Part shown: piece after piece, positions 1-9,438 of the stretch | Numbering within the stretch: the stretch's first letter is position 1 | Layout of the letters: every line of letters starts with the position of its first letter | NCBI GenBank assembly: GCA_027596945.1 | Contig: JADGJH010000194.1 | Coordinates: 1-22,446 of the forward strand | Direction: 5' to 3' | DNA length: 22,446 nucleotides | Source: Physocladia obscura | Lineage: Eukaryota > Chytridiomycota > Chytridiomycetes > Chytridiales > Chytriomycetaceae | Made by a program: the position numbers and the translations under genes | The notes under the pieces: model-generated | What the model was told of the DNA's origin: nothing | Database searches by the model: none | Seen by the model: only the letters and a program-made list of their open reading frames with translations

Positions 1-18
1 AAAAAAAAAAAAAAAAAA
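1..18. repeat. Poly-A run at the window edge
   Basis: Eighteen consecutive A open the window. On the minus strand this is a poly-T tract shortly after a GTAAAC splice donor at 31, so it most likely lies in an intron of the glycosyltransferase gene. It may also mark a contig end. Read as coding it would give poly-Phe, which is implausible. Confidence 0.6.
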
Positions 19-1909
19 TCAACAAGTTTACCGGTAGCCAACACTGATTTCAACTTTGAAGCAAACTGATCACCAGTTGGCTCGGAAATTATATTACTCT
101 TGTCTGAAGCGGATAAAATGTCTGCGACGGCACTGACAGACGATACAATCATCGGGGTTCTTGCGTGAGCCAAAGCTTGAGCAACAGCACCAACAGGGTC
201 ATAAAGTGTAGGAATAATAGCCAAACGGCCACTCTTGCGCATATACTTCGTAATTTCATCCAAACTGCTAACGATATGAATATTCCACGAAACTTCAAAA
301 GAATCCCAATTGTTTGCCCGTAATTCAATGTAATCTTCGGATTTCAGGTCCTTGATTATTCCTGACGATCCCAAAAAAGTAATCGATGCTTTTGATGACT
401 GAATATCTGAAATGACAATGTCGATTGCATCACAAAAAATTTCAAGACCTCCAGCATGAGTCATTGAACCGACAAATACAAATTCAGTGACCTTTTCAGA
501 TGTCTCTGCTTTCAAAGCGAGATTTTTTGGCAATGGTTTGCTCAAAATATGGGTTTTATCTTTGTTCAAATTCCAGTCTGATAACAAAAGGTTGTCGTAG
601 ATTATGTTCGATGACAGAATATTCATGTCCTATTTTACATATTGAAAGAGTTATAGACGGTGTCACAAGTAAAAACAGGTTGATTGCTTTCATTTTTCTT
701 ACCGCAAGTTCCGCTGATTTTTTTTGAAAAAAGTCAAGCTTAAGAGAGTTCTTGTCAGTGATCATGAAATCAGATTCTCCGGCCGTCAGTCTCGCAGTTG
801 TTTCAACGGGAAGTGTGTCAATGCCGTTGATGAAAATAGTGTTGGAGCACAATAAACCCTGTTCTTGAGCAAGAAGAGTATAGTAACCAGTTCCACTTGT
901 TGCGGAAAAGTAAATGTGGCTAAATTTTGCGGGTGATTGAAGAATATATTGGTAAACTGCATACGAGTTTGCCTCGAGGGGATTTTCTCCCAAGTTTACG
1001 TCAGTTTCTGGCATCCTAAAATGTATATTGAGATAATTATTTTTTGCAATCAAGTGTTTTTCAATGGATTAGGCCACACATACCTTGTCACATAAACTCC
1101 CTCCTCAGCATACATGATTTGTACTGATGAAAATTGTGGATTCTTTTTGCCAATGTAAAGAACTGTTACATCATAACCCGCATTCACGAGAGATATAGCC
1201 AGTTCTGAATTTGATTGACTCACGCCATCTATGGTCGATTCTAGTACCCCAAAATTTTCAAACACAAGACAAATTTTATCTGGTACTACTGATTCTGCAT
1301 CTAAAATTAATGTTCAATTATCTTGAGTAAGTATTTTTGCGGCATTGAATTCAAATTGATGCCTTACCTGTATTTCTTTGACTTGAACAATCATTGCCAG
1401 TAAAGCCAATATCACATAAGCATCTGTTTCCAAAAACTTGAACTCCATGACCAGAACATGCAAATTTTGGACTATCGCCACCATATCCTGTTTTGTGTTA
1501 GTTGAAATGGGAGTCAAGTTTTCAATTGAGAGATTTTCCAAGAAAAAAATTTTTCTCTTTCTTTCTGGTAAGCTTACCTCCGAACGTATTATCGTAGTAA
1601 TTTAATATCTTAAAGAAGAAGAAGAAAGAAATTTAGCATTGAAATGGCTTGCAATTGAGTTGCAAGGTAAAAATACAAGTTTACTTGGTATCTGATTGGA
1701 ATTCCATTTATGTCTTGCGTTAAACATATACCAGCGACAACTATTATAATTGCGATCATTGATACTGCAAGCCTCAGCGAAGGTCGTTTTGTTTTCGTTT
1801 CCATTTCAGGACAAAAAAATGCTAGCCTGAATGGCTCCTGGTTATGCCGATCGTGTTTAACTTGCATAAGCAAGGGCTCATTCTCTTCATAGTTGGCCCG
1901 TCCTTTCAT
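1..1909 (-). CDS. Membrane-anchored EGF-like / GT4 family glycosyltransferase, 3'-truncated by the window
   Basis: Six exons on the minus strand: 1909-1685, 1608-1578, 1487-1368, 1300-1084, 1015-703 and 629 to about 32. A GTAAAC donor at 31 suggests a further intron running off the window. The start is the first ATG; the in-frame TTG upstream is ignored. The cytoplasmic N-terminus has an acidic dileucine (EENEPLL, residues 8-14), followed by one transmembrane helix (about 47-63), so this looks like a type II Golgi/endomembrane protein. An EGF-like segment follows, with only four cysteines (about C96, C108, C110, C119; ending GFTGNDC). A GT-B glycosyltransferase comes next: an N-terminal domain with ESTIDGVSQ and INGIDTLPVE, and a C-terminal domain with GLEIFCDAID and GRLAIIPTLYDP. 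The usual E-x7-E-like acceptor/donor motif of the family is degenerate. Donor sugar and acceptor are unknown. Exon 2 is only 31 nt. The family call is by recognition; the joins are inferred. Confidence 0.72.
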
Positions 1910-2390
1910 TTTTAGTTTTTTTCCACGCAACGCGTTTAACTTTTCCGAGTAGGATTAGTAGTAATCTGAGTTAGAGAGCAAGGCAGGTGTTGGTGAATAT
2001 TTTGACAAGTTTGGTTTGTTGATTTGGTGATTCGTTAATTTCTCTTTTGTGCCAGTGTTTTGGGCTGTTTGATTTCCAGTAGTCCACGATCAATCTGACT
2101 GGACTGTAAGTTTTAGGGGGTTATTTCTCTTTTTTCCAGGTAAGAGGAATTGTCTCGTCTTTTTTTGGCAATCTCTGAATTGTCGATCCCGAACAAGTCA
2201 CGTGACCCGAGCACAGCAGGGGAAAGCGAATTCGTCGGAGTATATTTCAAACAGTAGTAGAAGAATTCGTAAACTTGCGATCCGTGGGCGTGCAGTTTTG
2301 GCTGTTAAATAGGGTCATGACGTTTCTTAGCATAATTTTTATTTTGTTCAAAAACCCAACACTGTCCGAGTAGGAAACAAATCAAAACGG
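1910..2390. promoter_or_regulatory. Divergent intergenic region between the glycosyltransferase and HROB-like genes
   Basis: About 480 bp separate the two divergent start codons. I see no convincing reading frame on either strand and no RNA gene. It presumably holds both promoters and 5' leaders. The only distinct motif is the GTCACGTGAC palindrome at 2197-2206. Confidence 0.5.
2197..2206. promoter_or_regulatory. Perfect palindromic E-box GTCACGTGAC
   Basis: A ten-base perfect palindrome containing CACGTG and matching the extended RTCACRTG form bound by fungal bHLH factors of the Cbf1/Pho4 type. It sits inside the divergent upstream region, about 290 bp from one start codon and 185 bp from the other. 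Binding is inferred; the match itself is direct. Confidence 0.4.
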
Positions 2391-5351
2391 ATGTTCAAGG
2401 TTTGCACGCCCAAACAAAGAAACTCACTCTGATTCCCAAGTAACTTTGGCGCATACAGGGTTTACGCAATATTGCTCGGTCAATTACGCCTAGCATCCCA
2501 ATCAACAATAACAACAACGATAAGAACGCAAATGTAAGCAAAATCGACGGCAATAACAATACCAACAGCAACAGCAGCAACAGTAGTAGTAGCAGTCAAG
2601 TGTCACTAAATATATCATCCGCATATTATTCTGTTTCAAATTCCACGTCGGTTTCTCCGGGCTTGCTTTCCCAAGCCTGTCGAACTGGAGTTGACGGAGA
2701 CAAACAAAACAATGATGAATTTGATTTCGACTTTTCGGACTTCGATATTCCAGACTCTTCACTGACTATACTTAATTATTCGGCGGCCGATGCTCCTCCG
2801 GCCACTGTCAATCAAAATGCAGTCCACCCGCCAATAAATCTGAGAACAACTACCATACCAAAAATCACGAACTTATTCACACCACCGAGTACCGAAAGCG
2901 AAAACTCTGCATCAGGCGTAAAGAAAATCTTCGCTGGAAAACTTTCTTCTGTCGCCAATGGTCCCGAAATATCGCGTCTTCGAAACCCATCCAGTCAAAT
3001 TCAAAGCCAAAACATTTCGTATACTCAAATGAGCCAACCAGCACCTTCTAATTCTCAAAATCAGTCAAAGGAGGCGAAAAAATATAGTAATAATAATAAT
3101 AATCGAGAAATAATACCGGCCTCTAAACAAACTGCAAGCGAAGTTTTTGCCCCGAATTTCGGAAATACAATGCCAACAGCAACATCGACGAAACTCCAGC
3201 TTCGCGCACAATTGCAGAAATTTCAATTTCAGCCTGTACCGCCACCAGTATCTCAACAAAAAACTAATTCTTTTCCTTCTACTGTCGCTGTTGGAAACAG
3301 TATTGGAAAGGCAAAACCAAACCTAGCACTGCAAGCATCTTTTCAAATTCAGCAAAAACAACAACAACAACAACAACTACAACTACAACTACAACAGAAT
3401 CAATTAAAGCCAGAGCTATCACAGCAGTCATACAGCAACATCCAATTATTATTTCAAAGATTGGATTCAAACAGCAACCGTCCATTGAAACAAAATTTTC
3501 TATCACAGTCTCCAAAATCTCCGAATCGGCAGCAGAAACCTTTGATGAACGCGACTGCAAATGCAACCAAATTGCACCCCTCGCCTCCGCTACCAAAGCC
3601 ACTGCCGACCCGTTCTGTTGGAAGAGTTAGAAATCACCACCTATTATCGACAAATACACCTGCCGCAACACTATCCCCTGTTACAACCCCAACTTCTACC
3701 ACCATCAGAACCAAAACCGCCGCTGCGACTGCCGCCACAGCCACAGTCAGCAACGGTAGTGAACTTTTTGATTTTGAATTTCCAGAAGACGACGATGAAG
3801 ATGCGATGGCAATGATAAAGATGGCGGCTGAGGCAGAAGATGCAGCGACGACGGTGGTCGGAAGTGCTGGATCAAAGCTGGAAAAATTAGGAGTGAGGGG
3901 TAGTGGTAACAGTAGTGGAAATGACGTCAGAAAACCTGCGATGACGCCGATTGTAGCCGTTGGCGTTTCAATGTTTATGGCAACGCCGAAGTCCATGGGT
4001 ACACTTGAAGGTGGTGTGAAAGGGAAAGAGGCGACACATAGTCATAGTGATGGAGTACAAAACAGAAAATTATTTTCAGCATTACAGAACTGTAGCAGCA
4101 GCAGTAGTAGTAGTAGTACTGGTGGCGGTGGCAGTCGTGGTAGTCGTGGTAGGGGCAGCAGCATTTCTATTGGATCACGTCGAAGTGTTGACGAAAATCA
4201 TGTCGGAGGTGCCTACTCTTCAGTTTCGTTTTTTTCTGCAGAAGCAGCGAAAGCAGGTGCAAGAAGTAAAAGTATAGTTGTGAAACGACGTAGACTTCCG
4301 GGACCAATTGGAGAGCTTTCTGATGAGGTTTAATTTTTCCTATTTTTTGCCTTCTCCGTCAAATAATTCTAAAAAAAATTTAAAAAATAAGGACGACGAA
4401 TGCGAAACACCGACGCGTGGAAAACAAAGCCAAAGACGACGCATAGATCTTGGTAATGATGGTCGAAGATTGTCACAGCCTTTTTTCAACACTGAGCCTT
4501 TAGAGCGCAAGAATCGCGACAGTAGCAGTATTAGCAATAGTCACAGTCTTGGGGGTGTGGCTACGAATAGAGAGCATGGTAACAGTGGTGTTACCAGCAA
4601 TAAGCATTTTGATTTCACCAAAATTGCATGGACACGAATGATTGAAGCTATTGGAGGAATGGACATTTACGGTAAGCTGGGAGTTATTTTTTCTCAAATT
4701 TTAATTTATATGTATATTTAATCGTATGTTCATATAATTTTTTTTTAGAAACATACACCAAAACAAATACTGTCAGGCAAGCAACAAAAAACAATGGGGT
4801 TACAGTAGGAGAAAAGGCAAAAAAAATACGAGATATGATTGTATACGTGAAGCACGTGAAACAGACAGGAGACAGCAGTGGAACGATGGATGCATCTGCG
4901 GAGTTTTCTGATCCATATGGTAGTGTTTTGGGAACGATACATGGGTCTGTTTTCGATATTGTTGAAGGTGATGGTGGAAGTGTTGGGGAAGCTTGCGTCC
5001 GAGTGGGGAGTGTTTTACATTTGCAAAATGTAAGTCAAAGAATTGTTTTACTTTTATTTTCATTTTTCGTATGATAATTTATAATTGTAATTTTTTTTGG
5101 TCCTTTTTTCATATGACATTTCTAATTTATAATGCCAAAAATAGGTGTCAGTATTTTGCATTTGTGGGGGAGATAGTGGGGGAAACTTGGGGATTGGGGG
5201 TACTGACAGAGAAAATACGGGGTTATCAAGAAATTCCGTGGAAGACGGAGACGCAGACGACGGGGGAATATACCTCAATATAACAGTTAACAATGTGCAT
5301 GGAGTTGTAACATCTCTGGGTGATTATCTTTGTAGTGACAACGACACATGA
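2391..5351 (+). CDS. HROB-like (C17orf53/MCM8IP) homologous recombination OB-fold protein
   Basis: Proposed exons: 2391-2399, 2459-4327, 4392-4671, 4749-5029 and 5145-5351, giving 881 aa. The last four are well supported by frame. The 9-nt first exon (ATG, GTTTGC donor) is a guess made because the frame is open from 2459 without an ATG. The long N-terminal part is low complexity, rich in Asn, Gln, Ser and Pro, with acidic FDFDFSDFDIPDSS and FDFEFPEDDDED segments. At about 614-626 comes RRRLPGPIGELSDE, matching the conserved RRFPGPAG motif of HROB. The C-terminal OB domain (about 747-875) has the family pattern: DPYGSVLGTIHGSVF, then VGSVLHLQNVSVF, then IYLNITVNNV. In animals HROB recruits the MCM8-MCM9 helicase to promote DNA synthesis in homologous recombination. 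The N-terminus is poorly conserved in the family, so the identification rests on the C-terminal third. Confidence 0.72.
3350..3400 (+). repeat. CAA/CTA triplet tract encoding poly-Gln/Leu in the HROB-like gene
   Basis: Nearly uninterrupted CAA codons followed by alternating CAA and CTA codons give a Gln run and then a Gln-Leu alternation. It is in frame with the gene and typical of slippage-prone low-complexity insertions. Confidence 0.8.
4090..4160 (+). repeat. Ser/Gly-rich triplet tract (AGC/AGT, GGT/GGC) in the HROB-like gene
   Basis: A run of serine codons followed by Gly and Ser-Arg-Gly codons, in frame, just upstream of the conserved PGPIGEL motif. Confidence 0.7.
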
Positions 5352-5592
5352 CATCAACTGTTAAAGCAGAAATATAAAAATTCTTAACAAATGAAACCGT
5401 AAAAATAGGAATGAAGGAAGAATGTAAAATAAGATGATAAATATAAAACCAGTTTGTGTTCTCTGGTGAAACTTCCCCACACTTTTCTTTTTGAATTGCC
5501 ATTTTTTATTTTTTCCTGTTCATTCAAACTTGGGGCAAACAAGCAAGCCAAAAGCAAAAGCAACTTGCGGGAGAGACAAACGAAGAAAAATA
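5352..5592 (+). promoter_or_regulatory. Intergenic region upstream of the Mig1/CreA-like gene
   Basis: About 240 bp, A+T-rich, holding the 3' end of the HROB-like gene and the leader of the zinc-finger gene. A CCCCAC (reverse complement GTGGGG, fitting the CreA consensus SYGGRG) occurs at about 5475-5480 within A/T-rich flanks. A six-base degenerate site alone is weak evidence for autoregulation. Confidence 0.3.
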
Positions 5593-7371
5593 ATGAGCGG
5601 GAGTATCAGAGACAAGGAAGCGACCAGCAAAGACAAGGACAGGAACAGAGACAGGGATAAGGACAAGCAAAGTGTTTTTGGAGGCGCGGGGGCTGGTGGG
5701 AATGTCAATGTCAGCGGAAATGGGTATGGAAATAATGGGGGTGGCGGGAACAGCAGGAACAGCAGTAGCAGCGGAAACACGATAACTAATGGGACGAACG
5801 CAAATACGAACGCAAACGCAAACGTGAACGCAAGCGGCTCGGGCGAAAACGGAAACGGGAATGGAAACGCAAACGCAAATGGAAGCCACCACACAAACAA
5901 CCGGCCGTTCGTGTGCGCAACGTGCCATAAGGGGTTCCAGCGGCTTGAACACATGACGCGTCACTCGCGCATCCATACCGGCGAAAAGCCGTTCGTGTGC
6001 AGCGAGCCGCACTGCGCAAAACGCTTTGGCCGTAACGACGAACTTCTGCGCCACCGTCGATTACACTCGAAGTCCACATCTGGCACCACCTCAGTCTTTG
6101 CACATTCATCTGCTCCGGCGCTGACTGCAAAAGCAACACCAACAACAGCAGCGGCAGCGCAACCAATACCAACACCATCACCACCAATGTCAAAGCCAAA
6201 GCCAATGCCAACAGCTGCACCACCAATTGCATTAATAACTGTACCGACAACTGTGTCAGTACCAGTCGCAGCATCAGTTTCGGCTGTGCTGCCAGTCGCG
6301 CTACCAATGTCAGTCGCGATGTCCATAAGCTTGTCGGCACTACCCACGTCGTCTGCTTCCTTGTCAGCCGCGACATCCACGTCAGGAACTGTGCCACTAT
6401 CTTTACCCGCAACATCAACTGTAGTTTCAACTGCAACACCCCTCTTGGTCTCACCGGATGCTGTGTCCCCTCCATCAAACCAAAAACTGCCGAAACTCCA
6501 ACAGCCACACCAGCTTCAGCTCCAGCAACAGCAGCAGTCGCTTCAGCTCCAATACCCGCTGGCTGGTCAGCAACAACAACAAAATCCCAATGATATCCTC
6601 GCGTTCAAGCGCAAAATGTCTGCTTTGGATGCTCTCACGCTTTTATCGCAATCTGGTTCAACCGATCCACTACAACCAAACACTACAACCACAACAGTCG
6701 TTGGTGCAAGTGCAGGCACGCTGCCAACCAAACGATTCCAGTCCTCCTCATCGTCGTATACTACGCCGCAATATTCGTCGCCACGGAAAATGTCGCTGTC
6801 CAATATTGTCGCGCGACGGTCGTCGTTGGCTGCCCAGGGGTCTGGAATGGACTCTACTTTTGGATTCCCGTATCCCCTTCCACTGGCGCCACCGATTATT
6901 GTGGGTGATACAGCATCAGATTCAGAAATTCCGTCAGCTGCCGCGTCGCTAACGGCGCTGCTTTCACGGCGTCCATCTGCATCCTTAGCAGGTGGTGGTG
7001 GTGGTGGTGGCGGTGTATCGGCGTCTTCCTCTACTTCTTTGTCATCCCTCTCTGGCCCTTCTATATCAACTTACCCGCAGTCCTACCTGCCATACCCACA
7101 TCATAATGACAGCAGTAGCGGCGGCAGTGGCGGAGGTGGCAGCGGAGGCGGAAGTGGTGGTAGTGGTTGCACTGGTACCAATGGCGGCAATAATAGCACC
7201 AGTAATTATCACTTCAATAACAGTCATGCGGCTACCAGTAACAACAGTTACAGTGCCGGCAACAATGCTTACCCACTCAATGATTCTCATCTCCAAAACA
7301 ATCAATTTCACCAACTTTCACATTTTCAGAGTCAGCAGCAACAGCATCATACAGACTTTTGCAACTTTTGA
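5593..7371 (+). CDS. Mig1/CreA-like C2H2 zinc-finger transcriptional repressor
   Basis: Single exon, 592 aa. The first in-frame ATG is at 5593; upstream in-frame sequence has only non-ATG codons. A basic/acidic leader with RDRDKDK repeats and an Asn/Gly/Ser-rich stretch precede two adjacent C2H2 fingers at about residues 104-160. Finger 1 is C-x2-C-x12-H-x3-H with helix RLEHMTRH, then linker TGEKP. Finger 2 is C-x4-C-x12-H-x3-H with helix RNDELLRH. These nearly match Mig1/CreA (RLEHQTRH, RSDELTRH), whose contact residues recognise GC-box-like SYGGRG DNA in glucose repression. The rest is low complexity (Ala/Thr/Pro, Gln, Gly, Asn/Ser) with two basic/serine islands likely to be regulated: [14 protein letters not shown] (about 337) and [14 protein letters not shown] (about 395). 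Nuclear. The DNA-binding class is firm; the glucose-repression role is inferred, since other Mig-type paralogues are possible. Confidence 0.85.
   Translation: MSGSIRDKEATSKDKDRNRDRDKDKQSVFGGAGAGGNVNVSGNGYGNNGGGGNSRNSSSSGNTITNGTNANTNANANVNASGSGENGNGNGNANANGSHHTNNRPFVCATCHKGFQRLEHMTRHSRIHTGEKPFVCSEPHCAKRFGRNDELLRHRRLHSKSTSGTTSVFAHSSAPALTAKATPTTAAAAQPIPTPSPPMSKPKPMPTAAPPIALITVPTTVSVPVAASVSAVLPVALPMSVAMSISLSALPTSSASLSAATSTSGTVPLSLPATSTVVSTATPLLVSPDAVSPPSNQKLPKLQQPHQLQLQQQQQSLQLQYPLAGQQQQQNPNDILAFKRKMSALDALTLLSQSGSTDPLQPNTTTTTVVGASAGTLPTKRFQSSSSSYTTPQYSSPRKMSLSNIVARRSSLAAQGSGMDSTFGFPYPLPLAPPIIVGDTASDSEIPSAAASLTALLSRRPSASLAGGGGGGGGVSASSSTSLSSLSGPSISTYPQSYLPYPHHNDSSSGGSGGGGSGGGSGGSGCTGTNGGNNSTSNYHFNNSHAATSNNSYSAGNNAYPLNDSHLQNNQFHQLSHFQSQQQQHHTDFCNF
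5797..5885 (+). repeat. AACGCA-type hexamer repeats encoding Asn-Ala/Gly
   Basis: Imperfect repeats of AACGCA and AATGGA/AACGGA encode alternating Asn-Ala and Asn-Gly just before the zinc fingers. The coding strand is almost pyrimidine-poor here. Confidence 0.7.
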
Positions 7372-7570
7372 TTTTCTGTATTTTATGTGTGCATGTGATT
7401 GAGTGTCTGTGCGCTGCATAAAGTTTGGTTCTTATGTGTTGGTGTATCACGTGCTTGCTCTTTCTTTCTTCTTTCTTTGGTTTAAGATTCTGATTATTGA
7501 ATGAAACAATGTTTCCTTAAGTATTTCCTTTTAGAGATTTTTATTTTCTAAAAATGACAGTTTAATTCTG
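7372..7570. other. Convergent 3' region between the zinc-finger gene and DCP1
   Basis: Two hundred bases between stop codons of convergent genes. No coding signal. It contains the 3' UTRs, T-rich CTTTCTTTCTT tracts, and a CACGTG at about 7448 that is not in a promoter position. Confidence 0.5.
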
Positions 7571-8767
7571 TCAAACAGTTTTGTATGCCTCATACAAATT
7601 TGCCTGAAAGCTGGGTTCCTGTTTTTATGGTCATCAGTTTAATTATTAAACTATACGAAAAGTATTCATACACCTGAACAAGTCTCACAAGCCGAGCCAC
7701 AAACTCGTCAAACTCCAGAGACCGCGGCATACGATGTGGAAGCAAACAGGTATCAAGCACACTCCAAAGAACTTGCAAATGCCGCAATGGTGGAATTCCT
7801 TGTGAGAGTTCCAACATTTGTTGCTGTTGCTCTCTGTTGTTGTTGTTATTGTTGTTATTCAAGAGCAAGTGGAGGAGGTTTGCAGTTCCTTGTGGATGTT
7901 GTGGGACTTGTTGGTGATTGTTGATACTGTCTGAGTCTTGAATTATTGATGGGAATTGAGGTGCTAAAATAGCAGCAGCAGCTACTGCTGCTGCCGCTGC
8001 TATATTGCATTTTCTGAGAGAAATATTGGAAAGAATTTAGAAAATAATTCACACAAAAACCAAACACAAACAAAATAAAAATCTACAAATAAATAAACGA
8101 ACTAACTCTTGTAAAGACTCTGCCAAACGTGCGCGATCGTTTTGCTCATATATCCAAAGACCTTGCACACAATCTGTACCAAAATAAAATCAAAAATTAC
8201 TTAACAATATATACCAAAAAATAATATAATAATATAATAAAAAAACAAAAAAGGTTTTGCAACAAACCTTTAACAGGGTCCCGATATATCAAATAGTCGC
8301 CTGTGACTTGAAACTCCAGAGCGGCAGCTAAATCTAGCTCAAGATTGTCAAGGCCAAGTCTGTTGAGAATCAATAGACGATGATGATGTTGATTTTCGGC
8401 ATTCGCTGTACGTTCAACGAGGAAGAGTGTCCCTTCTATACCGCGTTTATTCTGTTTCAAACGAAATAAAACAAATAAAAAACGAAAACGATTAATAATT
8501 AGAAAGAAGCAAAATACAAGAAAAATATACAGTGGATGCATGTGGAAATATTGTTAATTTCATTTGTTATTATCGTTATTGTTTTTAAGATGGTGTTGTA
8601 GAGTTGGATCGTTTTTCATTCAACATTTCATGACTGACCCAGGACTGTCGCGCCTCGTCAAAGTCGTAAACGACAACATGCGCCGATGTATCGAGTATGC
8701 TCGTAATGCTGTCGTCGTGCCGCCGAAGAACTCGCAGATTATGGGCGTCACGTTGAGCAAAATCCAT
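7571..8767 (-). CDS. DCP1: mRNA decapping complex subunit Dcp1
   Basis: Five exons on the minus strand: 8767-8639, 8451-8268, 8173-8107, 8013-7674 and 7603-7571, giving 250 aa. The ATG at 8767 has a good context (AAAATGG) and yields the usual short Dcp1 N-terminus; an in-frame ATG at 8800 would add 11 residues. The EVH1-like Dcp1 domain is clear: NLRVLRRHDDSI, then GIEGTLFLVERT, the paired LLILNRLGLDNL and DYLIYRDP, and GLWIYEQNDRARLAE. An Ala run, an Asn/Gln-rich linker and the C-terminal trimerisation helix (FDEFVARLVRLVQ ANLYEAY) follow. Dcp1 activates the Dcp2 decapping enzyme in 5'-3' mRNA decay in cytoplasmic P-bodies. Introns 1 and 2 use weak donors (GTCAGT and GTTTGT); the resulting protein aligns through both junctions, which supports them. 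Confidence 0.87.
7818..7860 (-). repeat. AAC/AAT triplet tract encoding poly-Asn in DCP1
   Basis: Minus-strand AAT/AAC codons give eight consecutive Asn followed by Gln codons in the linker before the Dcp1 trimerisation helix. Confidence 0.75.
7971..7995. repeat. CAG/CTG inverted triplet repeat in DCP1
   Basis: An 11-base arm AGCAGCAGCAG, a CTA spacer, then CTGCTGCTGCC (10 of 11 pairing). It encodes the poly-Ala stretch of Dcp1 on the minus strand and could form a hairpin in DNA or mRNA. Confidence 0.7.
8219..8241. repeat. AATAT-type A/T repeat in DCP1 intron 2
   Basis: A short run of ATAATATAATAATATAATAA inside the 94-bp second intron of DCP1. Non-coding and low complexity. Confidence 0.6.
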
Positions 8768-8800
8768 TTTTTTCGTCAACAAGCACTGGACAAAAATCAT

Positions 8801-8909
8801 CCCATCACCAGGCTTTTTTTTTTCATATTTTTATTTCTTCAAAGCAGTTGGGAAACACAGTCCCCGCCCATTCTCCACAGTCCACGTATTGCAAGCAAAC
8901 AAACAAATT
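8801..8909 (-). other. RPS16 3' UTR / DCP1 upstream region
   Basis: About 110-140 bp separate the RPS16 stop from the DCP1 start on the same strand. A minus-strand AATAAA at about 8838 is a plausible polyadenylation signal for RPS16. So the DCP1 promoter must be very short or overlap the RPS16 3' end. Confidence 0.5.
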
Positions 8910-9397
8910 TTAACGGTATGACTTTTGGTAACGGGCACGGGCACCTTGTCCTCCAAACTTCTTTGGCTCCATGCGACGTGGATCAGCAACGAGAAGAGTA
9001 CGGTCGTAAGCAATCAGAGTAGCCTTGATTTCTCTCTTAGATGCTTCATCAACGTCTAAAAAAATTGAAGTACACGTTTACATGACATTTTTGAAACTCA
9101 ATAAATCGACTTACATTTCTGGTAGTAGGCAACAATAGCCTTGGCAATAGCTTGTCTGATTGCGTAAATCTGAGAAGTAGCACCACCTCCCTGAACGCGG
9201 ATACGAATATCGACACCCGCAAACTTGTCAGCACCGAGAATCAAAACCGGCTCGTACACCTTGAGCTTAAGAATTTCAGGCTGAACAAGATCGAGCGGAG
9301 ATCCATTCAGCTTGATGAGACCATTGCCCTTTTTGCAAAAGGCGACTGCTGTTGCGGTCTTTTTGCGGCCATATGTTTGGACGGCTTCGACTGACAT
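8910..9397 (-). CDS. RPS16: 40S ribosomal protein uS9 (S16)
   Basis: Two exons on the minus strand, 9397-9115 and 9055-8910, with a 59-bp GTAAGT..TTTAG intron, giving 142 aa, the normal length. It starts [24 protein letters not shown] and ends with the invariant ARYQKSYR tail that reaches toward the ribosomal P-site t[21 protein letters not shown] is also conserved. An in-frame ATG at 9439 would add 14 residues, but the family N-terminus fits the ATG at 9397. CGAACAG just before that ATG could be a 5'-UTR intron acceptor. A structural component of the small subunit head. Confidence 0.96.
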
Positions 9398-9438
9398 TCT
9401 GTTCGTTTGAAAGATGTATTCCTGTTTAGATTCTTTCA

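Noticed and set aside
3279..3996. Minus-strand hydrophobic frames inside the HROB-like gene
   Set aside because: Poly-Val and Ala-rich translations are the complement of the CAA and GCC/ACC repeats; they are not membrane proteins.
5470..5485. CreA/Mig1 site (CCCCAC) upstream of the Mig1/CreA-like gene as proof of autoregulation
   Set aside because: It fits SYGGRG, but a six-base degenerate motif is expected often by chance; I noted it only as a weak hint.
5520..6508. Several long minus-strand frames across the zinc-finger gene
   Set aside because: They are antisense shadows of low-complexity coding sequence (Leu/Phe/Ala runs complementary to Asn/Ala/Thr repeats), with no domain or conservation signal.
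7447..7453. CACGTG in the convergent region after the zinc-finger gene
   Set aside because: It is not upstream of any gene in the window; treated as chance.
8585..8800. DCP1 exon 1 read through to its downstream stop
   Set aside because: The read-through tail (KRSNSTTPS) lacks family similarity; splicing at GTCAGT (8638) restores the Dcp1 domain.
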